Shown in pieces: positions 8,396-17,800 of a DNA stretch of 64,000 nt. The translations under genes and the position numbers were made by a program. Location: assembly GCA_001970955.1 (NCBI GenBank), contig MPUH01000109.1, forward strand, positions 41,444 to 105,443, in the 5' to 3' direction. Source of the stretch: Stentor coeruleus. Lineage: Eukaryota; Ciliophora; Heterotrichea; Heterotrichida; Stentoridae. The notes beneath the pieces are model-generated. The model worked only from the letters and a program-made list of their open reading frames with translations. It had not been told where the DNA came from and ran no database searches. Numbering within the stretch: position 1 is the first letter of the stretch; every line of letters begins with the position of its first letter.

Positions 8396-11143
8396 ATGAA
8401 AATCAAAGGTCTGAAGCGTAAAATTTCCTTTGTCGTAATTATCCCTCTTCTCATAGGTATCCTATTAACCTTTGCCTCTTCACTCTTGCCTTTTTATCTT
8501 TATTACCCAAAAATTCTAGACAACTATACAGACAAAATGATAGACACTCAGCGAGAAACATTACTTAAACATAGTAGTCTTATATCAAATGCAACAAGTG
8601 TTAGCTACATTCAAGATATAGCAAATGGTGTCAATGTTATCAGCGATATCATAGAATTGTATCTATTTTATGGTATCGATGTTAAAAAGTCTCTAAATTA
8701 TTCTCAAATTTACCAAAACTATACAGACTTCAATCCACAACGCATAGCTTCGAATACAACAGATAAAACGTTTTATAACATTTCAGTATGGTATGCAAGT
8801 CAGAATTGGTCAAACCTAAATGTCCAAACTAATCTAAACACTTCCTCACTTTTTTATTGTATAATCGAATCAGCAGTTTCAATTAAAAACATTGTAGGAT
8901 CGCCATTTAAAACTAGTTATATCACTTATCAAAATAATGGACTTTATTTCGAATATCCATCTCAATATATAAATACCACAGAAAATTTATGTGTTTTAAG
9001 CAATAATACCAATGTTAACACTGGAAAATCGGTATTTAGTTATGATTGTACAAATATTTCTAATTGTACACAATGCTCTTATTGTTTAAATACAACTGAT
9101 AATTATTTTGAACCTAGATGCCAAATGTATTATAATTATACATATAATCAAAAAGTTAATGAAGTTGTTATAACTACACCTTATATTCTACCAAATACTC
9201 AACAATTAGGTCAAACATTATGTCGAGGTCAATGGAATTTTACAACAACACAATTGGTGCTTGTGTATTGTATGGACTTTTTACTTGATGATTTACTTAT
9301 GGGAGAATTGATAAATCTAGCAAATAACAAACAAACTTATTCATACATTTTAGACGTACAAGGGAATGTTCTTGATTATAAAAATAGTGAAACCCTTACT
9401 AATGATTTAGATAATATTTACGACCTGGAATTCGGCACTGAAAACAGCCATGAGGCAAAACAATATAAAAAAAGCATTTTACCTTTGTTTGAAAACCAAA
9501 TAAGTGAAGTGAAGGATTATGAAAAAGATGGAGAAACAATGATGATTGCTGTAACTCCAATTTTGATGATTTTGGGTGAAGATACTAAACCTGTGCATGT
9601 AGCTTCAACTGGTGTTGTAATGAAAAAGTCTAGTTTGGAATCAAAGTTTAATAGTTTGAAGTCTGGTTGCAATGATATTTTATTGATAAATATGTATATT
9701 GACATTGGTTTGCTAGTATTTATAGCTATTGTATCTGCTACATGGGCACATAGGATTACAGGATCAATAGTATCCCCAATTGACCATTTATTAAAAATCC
9801 TTGTTAGAATGTATAATGGAGATTTAGAAATTGATATTATGGAATCTTATCAGCCATCATCACCTGAAGTAGCTTGTTTATATCAAGTATTTGATGAACT
9901 TAGAGTTGTCAAAAGATTCAAACAGGAAAAAGTTAAGGAAATGACTGAAGCTACACTGATAAACTCTCAAGCTTTGAGTCTTTTTAAGAAATTCGGGAAT
10001 AAAAAAGGTATGGAAGTTTGTTATACAAAACTTGGGTATATTTTTTATAAACGGGAATTATGGGATGAATCTGTTGAATGTTTAAGTAAAGCTAGACTTT
10101 TATCTGAAGAGAATATAAATACTGATATATTTGCACATGCTAAATTAAAAGTTGATTTAGCTAATGCTATGGTTAAAGCTAAAAGTAGTAAAGAAGAAGT
10201 GTTGATGCTTTTTGGTAGTTCTATAGAGATTTTTAAAAAACATAGTAAACATGAAGATTTTCTTCCTTGTCTTTTAGATTTAGCTGAAGCATTATATGAG
10301 ACTAAAGATATAAACTCAAATATTTTTATGTTTATCGAAGAACAATTAAACAATTTTTACTTATCTGATAAGCCGATACTAATGCAAAAATTCCTACTTA
10401 TCAAAGCTTTACATTTTAAAAACACAGGCAAATTCCAAGATGCTTGTAAATACTTAGTCTCAGTATTAGAAGATTTTACAGTATATCTTCCATCAATCCG
10501 CAATAAAGCAATAGAGATTTTAAACGAGATTTTTAAATTGCATATAAAATCCCCTCCGAACTTGAAAAAATATATCTTTAAAGGCTCAACAAAAAAAGAT
10601 ATAGTCCTGATTCTAAGCAATAATTTAGCTGAAGGGCCTGTTTCATGGGCAATAGGGAGGTTTTTCAAATCAGTTCTTAAATCAAATGACCGTATGTCAA
10701 TGATTCAATTTAGTTCTAAATGCCGAGTTATTTTTAATTTGACTAAACTTCCAAGTAATGATTTAACAATTGAAAAATTTGAAGATGATAGTTTTGAGTG
10801 TCTTTTATATGATAGTATAATGATTGCTACAAGACAGCTAAGTCTTAATGGATTTGGGAATAAATCAGCAGATAAACGAGAAGAATGGATTATTATAATT
10901 ACTGATTATGATGATATTGGAAGTAAAGCAACTTTAGAAAAAGTTTGTAGCACGCTTAATAGAAATAATGCTAAAGTCATTATTGCGAGTTTAGCTTTTA
11001 GAAATTCTAATATTGAAGAACTGGCGAATAATGCTGATAATGGGACTATATTTTATATGAAAACTCAAGAACAGGCCGAGTTAACTTTTAGAGAAATCGA
11101 AGCGTTTATGTGCCCTGAAAAAGAAGTTTATTTACCGGTTTAA
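8396..11143 (+). CDS. Two-span receptor-like protein with TPR-like and degenerate VWA domains
   Basis: 915 residues. A hydrophobic span at about 9-33 is followed by an external region of about 390 residues rich in N-glycosylation sequons (NXT/S) and holding a Cys cluster (CTNISNCTQCSYCLN). A second span at about 428-450 leads into a HAMP-like stretch (ITGSIVSPIDHLLKIL). Next come alpha-helical TPR-like repeats (about 510-720) and a C-terminal von Willebrand A-type domain from about residue 731. The MIDAS motif DxSxS is not intact (LILSNNLAEG). The layout resembles Cache/HAMP sensor proteins joined to a cytosolic protein-binding module. I infer a plasma-membrane sensor; ligand and output are unknown. 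Confidence 0.8.
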   Translation: MKIKGLKRKISFVVIIPLLIGILLTFASSLLPFYLYYPKILDNYTDKMIDTQRETLLKHSSLISNATSVSYIQDIANGVNVISDIIELYLFYGIDVKKSLNYSQIYQNYTDFNPQRIASNTTDKTFYNISVWYASQNWSNLNVQTNLNTSSLFYCIIESAVSIKNIVGSPFKTSYITYQNNGLYFEYPSQYINTTENLCVLSNNTNVNTGKSVFSYDCTNISNCTQCSYCLNTTDNYFEPRCQMYYNYTYNQKVNEVVITTPYILPNTQQLGQTLCRGQWNFTTTQLVLVYCMDFLLDDLLMGELINLANNKQTYSYILDVQGNVLDYKNSETLTNDLDNIYDLEFGTENSHEAKQYKKSILPLFENQISEVKDYEKDGETMMIAVTPILMILGEDTKPVHVASTGVVMKKSSLESKFNSLKSGCNDILLINMYIDIGLLVFIAIVSATWAHRITGSIVSPIDHLLKILVRMYNGDLEIDIMESYQPSSPEVACLYQVFDELRVVKRFKQEKVKEMTEATLINSQALSLFKKFGNKKGMEVCYTKLGYIFYKRELWDESVECLSKARLLSEENINTDIFAHAKLKVDLANAMVKAKSSKEEVLMLFGSSIEIFKKHSKHEDFLPCLLDLAEALYETKDINSNIFMFIEEQLNNFYLSDKPILMQKFLLIKALHFKNTGKFQDACKYLVSVLEDFTVYLPSIRNKAIEILNEIFKLHIKSPPNLKKYIFKGSTKKDIVLILSNNLAEGPVSWAIGRFFKSVLKSNDRMSMIQFSSKCRVIFNLTKLPSNDLTIEKFEDDSFECLLYDSIMIATRQLSLNGFGNKSADKREEWIIIITDYDDIGSKATLEKVCSTLNRNNAKVIIASLAFRNSNIEELANNADNGTIFYMKTQEQAELTFREIEAFMCPEKEVYLPV

Positions 11144-11271
11144 GACTTAAAAAATTATAGTAAATCAATAATTCTATGTTTAGTTATGTAAAAATCTTAC
11201 TATTTTCCTGTTGGTGGGAGGGATTTTTTTTCTTTTTTAGTAGCTTCTTGATTGAGTAAACTAAATATAAA

Positions 11272-11838
11272 TTACTTTTCAATTGTCTCAAAAGTCGTCT
11301 TATCAAGTTTGTCTACCCTTATCCTAAAATAATCTCCCATTTTCTCAATACTATGCTTGCAGTTGTTTTCCACTATACTAAAAACCTTGATTAGCACATC
11401 CTGTGGACTTTTTCTGATTTTTTCCGCAAAATAAAACTTTTTCTCAAACGATATTTCATCACTTTCTTCTCTAGATCTCTTTTGTGGCATACGAACAGGT
11501 AGTGGGTTTTCTGTAAGGTATTTTTTCTGAAATTCCTCCATAAAATCAGCTTGTTGGACTATTAAAGACCCAGCTTGATTATAAATCCTACAATTTTCCC
11601 AGATCTGACTTATATCCTTTAAAACTTTTTCAAAGTTGTAATACTTGCCATGTTTGAGCTTTTTTTTGCATGTACTTAAATCCATTGGATGCTTAATGAT
11701 CATTGGATAGTCAAAAAGTCCTAAAGCTTTGTAGTCAACTGGCTCTAAAAAATTCCCAGCTTCTTCACAGTCTTCTAAGGATTTGATGAACTTGTTACAG
11801 AATTCAACTCTTAATAAAAATTACGTATCTTCATCCAT
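11272..11838 (-). CDS. Minimal BET-like protein: one bromodomain plus NET-like tail
   Basis: ATG at 11838; after removing intron 11810-11824 the protein is about 183 residues. The bromodomain carries FDYPMIIKHPMDLSTCKKKL, then the acetyl-lysine-binding asparagine in WENCRIYNQAGS. The C-terminal about 45 residues (DVLIKVFSIVENN...VDKLDKTTFETIEK) resemble the NET/ET domain of BET and fungal Bdf proteins. It is much shorter than typical BET proteins, with a single bromodomain and little linker. Expected role: reading acetylated histone tails in chromatin. The bromodomain call is firm; the NET call is tentative. Confidence 0.88.
11810..11824 (-). other. 15-nt intron
   Basis: On the minus strand GTAATTTTTATTAAG. 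Unspliced it gives an in-frame TAA after codon 5 of the bromodomain gene. A at position 10. Confidence 0.85.
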
Positions 11839-12222
11839 ATTTTTATATATTAATAAAAATTACCCACCCCTACTTACTATCTTCTATGTTGACGATACTT
11901 CCTGAATATATGAAAAAGTTTTTTTTTTTTCACCAGTAGGCTATTGATCTTAGAAAAGATGTATTTGCAGGAACTAAATTTATATAAGAGAAGCTTTCGA
12001 GGTTCCAAATTTTCAGTTTTTGATTTGAACTTATATATAAAATTGAAAGCAAGTTAGAAATAAGTAAGGAAATAATATTAACTATGATATTGCATGAAAT
12101 TTTCAAATTTNAAATAATATTAACTATGATATTGCATGAAATTTTCAAATTTAATATTCACATGATTTAGAGTAAATGCAATTTTTATAGTTTATCTCTT
12201 CTAAACATTTTAATGTCTACAA
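11839..12222. other. Intergenic between bromodomain gene and kinesin pseudogene
   Basis: AT-rich. Contains the N-flanked 41-bp repeat at 12070-12152 and a minus-strand frame at about 11930-12076 ending with a WD40-like phrase (NQKLKIWNLES), with stops on either side. It may be a decayed fragment; I see no intact gene. Confidence 0.4.
12070..12152. repeat. 41-bp repeat flanking N at 12111 (assembly join)
   Basis: 12070-12110 and 12112-12152 are identical, separated only by N. An unmerged contig overlap is the simplest reading. Confidence 0.85.
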
Positions 12223-12769
12223 CTATTTCTTAGAAAGACCATCTATAAGTATGCCCCCAGCTTGTTTACAAATGCCAAGGCTTTTTTTCAGTTGTAATTC
12301 CAAATTTATCAAGCAAATCATGGATTTGTTCATTGTATATCTCTATAAAATGTATCTTCACGACAAATTCAACCTCTGATTTACGTTTTTCCAGCTCCTC
12401 AAATATCGAATATATTACTCATGGAATAATCCTTCTATCTTCTTGCTTGATATCTGTTAATCTCCCACTTCCCATTACAATCGTTTCCCCGCTACCTGTT
12501 TGCCCATATGCTAATATTGTTTCATTATAACCTTTAAACACAGTCATAACAAGATCTTTATCACAGCCTTTAAATACTTCATCTTGTGTGTTTTTTATAC
12601 CAAAAACTTAATCAAAATTAAAATTTCTATCGTTCCCTATTGCAAAAGCTTTAATTTTTTTTACCAACTGAAAGATAAACCCCTAACCCTTCATTTTTTT
12701 CTTTGTTATTAGAGGCCTAACTCTTAATGCAACGCCTACTTAACTAGATTCTTCATTTCTTCCCTCCAT
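12223..12769 (-). pseudogene. Kinesin motor-domain pseudogene (kinesin-4-like)
   Basis: From an ATG at 12769, one frame of 167 codons reads as a kinesin motor: VALRVRPL, AFAIGNDRNFNFD-stop-VFG, FKGYNETILAYGQTGSGET, a RIIP-stop-VIYSIF segment and KIHFIEIYNEQIHDLL. Four in-frame stops interrupt it: TAA 12740-12742, TAG 12683-12685, TAA 12608-12610 and TGA 12419-12421. It then frameshifts into AGGILIDGLSKK, ending at 12223. The catalytic P-loop lysine is Glu (GQTGSGET, codon at 12485-12487). No 15/16-nt intron removes the stops. The rest of the motor (switch II DLAGSE) is absent. The closest family by phrase is kinesin-4/KIF21 type. Confidence 0.85.
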
Positions 12770-12807
12770 ATTATTTAGAAGTGAACTATAAAGAAACTAA
12801 TACATAA

Positions 12808-13380
12808 ATGGAAAGAAACTTGAAACTCAATAAGAAATCCCCACCAATGTCGCCACATCTACCTTTTGTGTTTGCTAACAAAGGAATTGAAGAAGATGAA
12901 TGTTCTACTTCAAGTTCTTATATGAAAACGAATGTTGATCAAAGTTTTATAAAAGAGCTTAATAAGATCGGTGTTAAGACTAGTAGCATATTAGATACTA
13001 ATCCTGCTAAGTGTAAAGAAGATAGTAAATTTTCCCCTGCAGTTTCACCTAGTGGCAGGTTCCCATATCAGAGAAAAGCTAGAAGTATATCTCCTCCAAA
13101 GGATTCGTTAACTATATGTGAGAGAAATACGAATTTCTTTTTCCCTGCAGGTAGCCCAATTGTTCCTGATAATTCACTGCAAGGGAATCTTCCACAATCT
13201 GAAGATCAGGAAGAAGATAATGATCTTTTGGTTTTAAAACAACAGTATTTGAAGTTAATTATGCAGGCACCTAACTTGAATTTCAAATCTGAACTTTTCG
13301 AGAGTGAAGATGATTTTTCAGGCACTGAAGAGTTTAATGAATGGGAAAGCTCGATAATGAAAAAAATGCAACTGCACTAA
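12808..13380 (+). CDS. Hypothetical acidic/SP-rich protein, 190 aa
   Basis: ATG at 12808 in TAAATG context; uninterrupted to TAA. The product has several Ser-Pro sites (SPPMSP, AVSPSG, SISPPK), which suggest proline-directed phosphorylation, and an acidic second half with a short helical segment (LLVLKQQYLKLIM). There is no signal peptide, membrane span or known domain. The start lies only 38 bases from the start of the divergent kinesin pseudogene, so the spacer once served both. Function unknown. Confidence 0.7.
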   Translation: MERNLKLNKKSPPMSPHLPFVFANKGIEEDECSTSSSYMKTNVDQSFIKELNKIGVKTSSILDTNPAKCKEDSKFSPAVSPSGRFPYQRKARSISPPKDSLTICERNTNFFFPAGSPIVPDNSLQGNLPQSEDQEEDNDLLVLKQQYLKLIMQAPNLNFKSELFESEDDFSGTEEFNEWESSIMKKMQLH

Positions 13381-13592
13381 CTCTGTAGAATTATCAAATT
13401 TAGTGTACTTAATCTATTGAAAACTTCTATTAGAATGATTTAATAAGTGCCTTGTTATAAATGCTGTCAGAATAGTTATTTTGATATATATTTTTTTACA
13501 TGATTGAATTATAAATACTATACAAAATACTAAATTTATATTTAATTCTAATATACTATTTATCACAAAGCAATAGCCTTAAGATGAAAAAA

Positions 13593-13970
13593 TCAATACT
13601 CTTTACTTGAAGATCTTGAAGGAAGTGCATATCCAATCCTGAATTGTCCATAAAGAAAATCAAAAATCAAAAGCCATGAAGTCAAAAATATTAAAGAAAT
13701 TATTAAAGCAAAAATAAGAAAGGGTAAAGCTGAATATAATAAGTCTAGTATATTAAATACTAGTAACTTATACGATTTAAAAAAATTATATGCAGAAAAG
13801 CTTGTGAAACTGACTGATAAAATCGAATTGCTTTTTTTGATGTAAAGAGAAAAGGATAATATTTTTTTGGCTAATAAATTTATTGGGAATGAGATGTTTT
13901 TCAAATTTTTATTAGAGATATTTAATATACATAGAAGATATAAAAGAAGGTAGTAATATATAAAAATAGC
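13593..13970 (-). CDS. Possible small membrane protein, start not found
   Basis: A minus-strand frame is open from just after a stop at 13971 to a TGA at 13593. The C-terminal 60 residues look protein-like: a strongly hydrophobic stretch (FLIFALIISLIFLTSWLL) followed by a polar tail (FRIGYALPSRSSSKEY). No ATG is present in this frame, so a missing first exon, a short intron or no gene at all are all possible. AT-rich noncoding DNA can mimic such hydrophobic frames, hence the low confidence. Confidence 0.3.
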   Translation of the reverse strand, partial: AIFIYYYLLLYLLCILNISNKNLKNISFPINLLAKKILSFSLYIKKSNSILSVSFTSFSAYNFFKSYKLLVFNILDLLYSALPFLIFALIISLIFLTSWLLIFDFLYGQFRIGYALPSRSSSKEY

Positions 13971-14189
13971 CTAGTCAATATTCTAATTTTTTTAAGATGA
14001 TGGAGAAAGGGTTTTGGGGGAAAATTCTTGAAGTTTCAAGATTGAGTTGATGGGTTAAGATTTTGATACTTTTTATCTAATATTACACATTTTATCATAG
14101 GAATGATAATCTAGGACTTTATTAGAAAATAAGAAATTATAGTTGATAATAGGCTACTGATAGGATTTTAAGGGTTTTCTATTAGATAA

Positions 14190-14597
14190 TTATTTAATTT
14201 TATCTTTTTTTTTAGCTGAAAATACTTCATCATCAGTCAAATTTCGGATACTGATTTTGCCTTTGGTTGGAGATATTAAAAATCTGTTTTTTTTGAGGCA
14301 TGATTTAGCTTTTGTGAGCTTTTGGAATTTTATTGTATTGGATTTTGAACTTTCTTGGCTTGGCATCATTTGAAAAGATTTTGGAATCACAGCTTTGGCT
14401 TTTACTGTGATTGATGAGTTACAAATTTGTGGGGATTGAGTAGGTTTTTTAAAATAGTCTTTGAGTATTAAATTGCAAAATCTAGGTGATAGTGATTTTA
14501 TGTTTTTTGGAGTATCTTCTAAATTAATTTTTTGATGCAGGTAGATTTTTTTTGATGAATATGAAGGTACTTTCATTATTATGATATTGCCTCGCAT
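14190..14597 (-). CDS. Hypothetical basic protein, 135 aa
   Basis: ATG at 14597; a second in-frame ATG seven codons later (after ATAATA) could also be the start. The product is Lys/Ser-rich with SP motifs (SLSPRF, PTQSPQ, LISPTKGK) and ends in a Lys-rich tail. No recognised domain, signal peptide or membrane span. Flanks follow the usual pattern of a compact minus-strand gene. It may be a cytoskeletal or disordered protein, but nothing specific supports that. Confidence 0.6.
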   Translation of the reverse strand: MRGNIIIMKVPSYSSKKIYLHQKINLEDTPKNIKSLSPRFCNLILKDYFKKPTQSPQICNSSITVKAKAVIPKSFQMMPSQESSKSNTIKFQKLTKAKSCLKKNRFLISPTKGKISIRNLTDDEVFSAKKKDKIK

Positions 14598-14834
14598 TGA
14601 TAATAATTATTAAAATATTATTTTGATAGATTTGATTGAGTTTTTTATTAAAGAAAATGTTAAGTTTATTACTAAAGAAAATATTAAGTTTAGTCTAGGA
14701 TTTATCTCCAAAACCTTTTTCCATCCAAAAAAAGCCTCATCACATCCAAAAATTATAAAATTCTTCCAATAATAAAAAATCATTCAACAAATCTTATAAA
14801 TCCTAACCATATCCTAAACTCTAAACCCACCTTT

Positions 14835-17800
14835 TTAATAGGGATTAATTAAGTTTCCATCATTAAGAGGTGAGAACGGGTTGACTTTCGCCCACATAAG
14901 AGCTTCATCAAGTCCTAAAGAGTAGCTTCCAAAGCTGAAAACCGATCCCTGTATAGCTTTTCTCGTGAAAATCGAGACTGGAATTTTTTTATTCGCATTA
15001 TTCGCAGGTAAATTTCCCCCAATAAGCCTCATACGATTACGCCCAAGTTCTTTCACAGCTGAAGGATGTGATTTATTCATTTGCCCTCTAAGATATTCTA
15101 TACTTTCTGTTTCTCTAGCATTAGGATTCATAACAGTATTTAATAAATCCTTCCCAACTTCAGGTTGTCTAATAGATTCAAGTATTGAATTTGCTATAAT
15201 CTGAAAATTAGTCCCAATAGATAAATCAAGATTCTGAGCTTTAACTAAATTAGTAAATGTCATAAGCATCATATAAGTAATAGAATATCCTCGCCAATAA
15301 CTAGATATTCCTCCAGCTAAACTTCCTATAGCTAATATTTCTGCTTTAGTTTTAACTGAAATTCCTTCAACACTTGTGAAATTAAAATATTGAAGAAGAT
15401 CAAAAATCTCACTGATATCCCCAGTGTTACAAAGTTCTCTAAATTTTTGGATTGTAATTTCAGCTGCTCTTTGAGGGTTTCTTGATATTATAAACAACCT
15501 AACTGCTTCTTTGATTTGATTATTTTTTAATGCTGCTTCAGCTAAAGGACTATATTCACTTAATCTTCTTAACCCATAATGTTCATATCTTGTTGGATCA
15601 GGTATCTTAGCAGCAAGAAGTTCTTTAACTTGGATTTCTGATTCTACAAACTTCATCGCTAAGTCCCATAAACCTTTTTTCTCACTTCTTCTTGCTAGGT
15701 ACAAACGGATTTCATTTGATGGTAAGGTAAAAATCTCAGCTAAAGCAAGAGCATAAGAAAGTTCGTGACTTCTCATGAGTTTATTTAAAGCTGCTTTTGT
15801 ATCTTTTAATGACAAATGAGTTGCTGCTGATAGTATTGGTTCACATACAATAATATAATCTTCAGCTAATTTGTTTACTATATCTCTTAAAACATAATCT
15901 TCAGTTGCTTCAGATTCTGGATTTCTAGGCCCTTCGCTTAGTGGACTTGTAAATACCCCAGAGCTTTTTCTTGATGCAACTAGTAAAGCATCTTCAAAAT
16001 CTCTTCTTTTTAAATAAAACTGTATAGCTTTGTCTGGTTTCCCACTAGCTAAATATACTGCTGAAGCATCTTCTTTTTCATTATTAGCTAAAAACTGCGC
16101 ATATCTTTGGCTAACATTAAGCCAATAATCCATACAAAACCCTGGAGCAAAAGCTAAAGCACGTTCCCAGTTACCTAGTTTTATCATAAGCTCACAATAT
16201 TGTTTAATATTCCCAAGTTTCAAATGAGTCTTTGCTGCTTCTTTAAGTCTATCTTCTTTTTTAGCCAAAGCACTTCCAAGATAAGCCATCCCAGAAGCAG
16301 TTTCTAGTTCTGTAGCTTTAGAACTTCTACTTGAAAACAGTTCCTCAATTGGCAATATTAAATTGTTTATATTAACTTCTTTGTGATATTTAATATAATT
16401 GACTATCTCAAAAAAGTCATCTTCTCCAGTACGGAATCTAAAAAATGTGAGAATAGTTTTGAATTTATCAACATCGCTTTGAGTTCTTATTAAATCACTT
16501 AATTGTCGACTTTTATTTCCCATTAAACTTATAGCCGCTGTTCCTTCAAGTGATGGTGTTCCTAATAATTGACTCCAAGGTGTACCACTTATAGCCCTAA
16601 GTTCAAGTTCTGATACATAATCTTCTAAACTCCAGAATCTAATAGAAGCATCACGAGAACATGATAATAATAAAAAAGGTCTTTCAGGATGTGAAGCTAT
16701 ACCATAAACATCAGCATGATGTTCACTTGATATATGAAGACATTCACTTGATCGTACATCCCATACTCTAATTGTAGCATCCCAAGAACCTGATACAAGA
16801 AGCCAAGGGACTTCACTATTCCATACAATAGCCCTAGTGTTTTGTGTATGACCTCTTAATGATGCTACAGGTCTTTTTGCTGAGATATCCCAAATACCAA
16901 TTGTCTTGTCATCAGAACTTGTTGCTAATATGTTATCAAAACATGGATTCCAAGCAAGGTTGAATATTTTCCCATCATGAGCTTTGATATCAGCAAGTAA
17001 TTCGCCATCGTTATATACGCGGATTTTACCATCTTGACAACCAGTAGCGATTTGTAAAGGAATATTATGGTGCCAGACTGTACCAAAAACAGCTTGAGGA
17101 TGTTTAATCATTTTATATTTAACTAAGTTTTTCCCTTCGATTTTAAGCATAGCCAAATACCCATCAGAAGTCCCAACAGCTAATAAATCTGACCTCAAAA
17201 TGCTCCAGTTGATTCTATAAATCGGTGCTTCGATTGTTGGTCTAAATCTATGAAGTAATCTGGTTTTAGAGTAATCATATAACAAAACTTCACCTTTAGC
17301 TGTACATGTCGCTATTAAAGTTCCTGGTCCCCAAGCGACTCCATATAAAACACATTTAACTTGCATAACACCTTTAAATTCTCCAAGGCCTAAAGCATCT
17401 GAATGTAAAGTGTCAATATTTTTCATATTCCTCAAATCCCAGATTTTTATTGTCCCTTCATAAGAAGCAGTTGCCACCATATTCTTATCATTTGGATTAA
17501 TGCTTATATCAAATACAGTCTCAGCATGTCCTGGTTCTGTACAGAATTCTAGTTTTTTCTTAAGTAAAGAGTATACTCCCATACTACCATTTTTAAAAGC
17601 ACATACTAATTCTCCTCTATCATGCATATAAGAAATATGAGAAATCCCTGAATTGCCAAGTTTTACTGTATCAACAGGGTTTTTCTTAGACACATTCCAT
17701 ACTTTTAATGCCGCTATTTTGTCAGTTACAGTAAAAAACTCTCCAGGGCTTGACTTGTTCCATGCCATAGACTTTATTCCAGTACTTATTATATCAAAAG

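Noticed and set aside
11930-12148. Minus-strand ORF of 72 codons as a gene
   Set aside because: Starts inside an assembly repeat with an N, has no clean ATG and ends in poly-T; kept only as a possible WD40-like fragment.
12333-12530. Plus-strand ORF of 65 codons
   Set aside because: Antisense to the kinesin pseudogene; no protein-like features.
12223-12769. Reading the kinesin stops as reassigned codons
   Set aside because: Other genes here use TAA, TAG and TGA as true stops, the P-loop is mutated and the motor is truncated, so a pseudogene is simpler.
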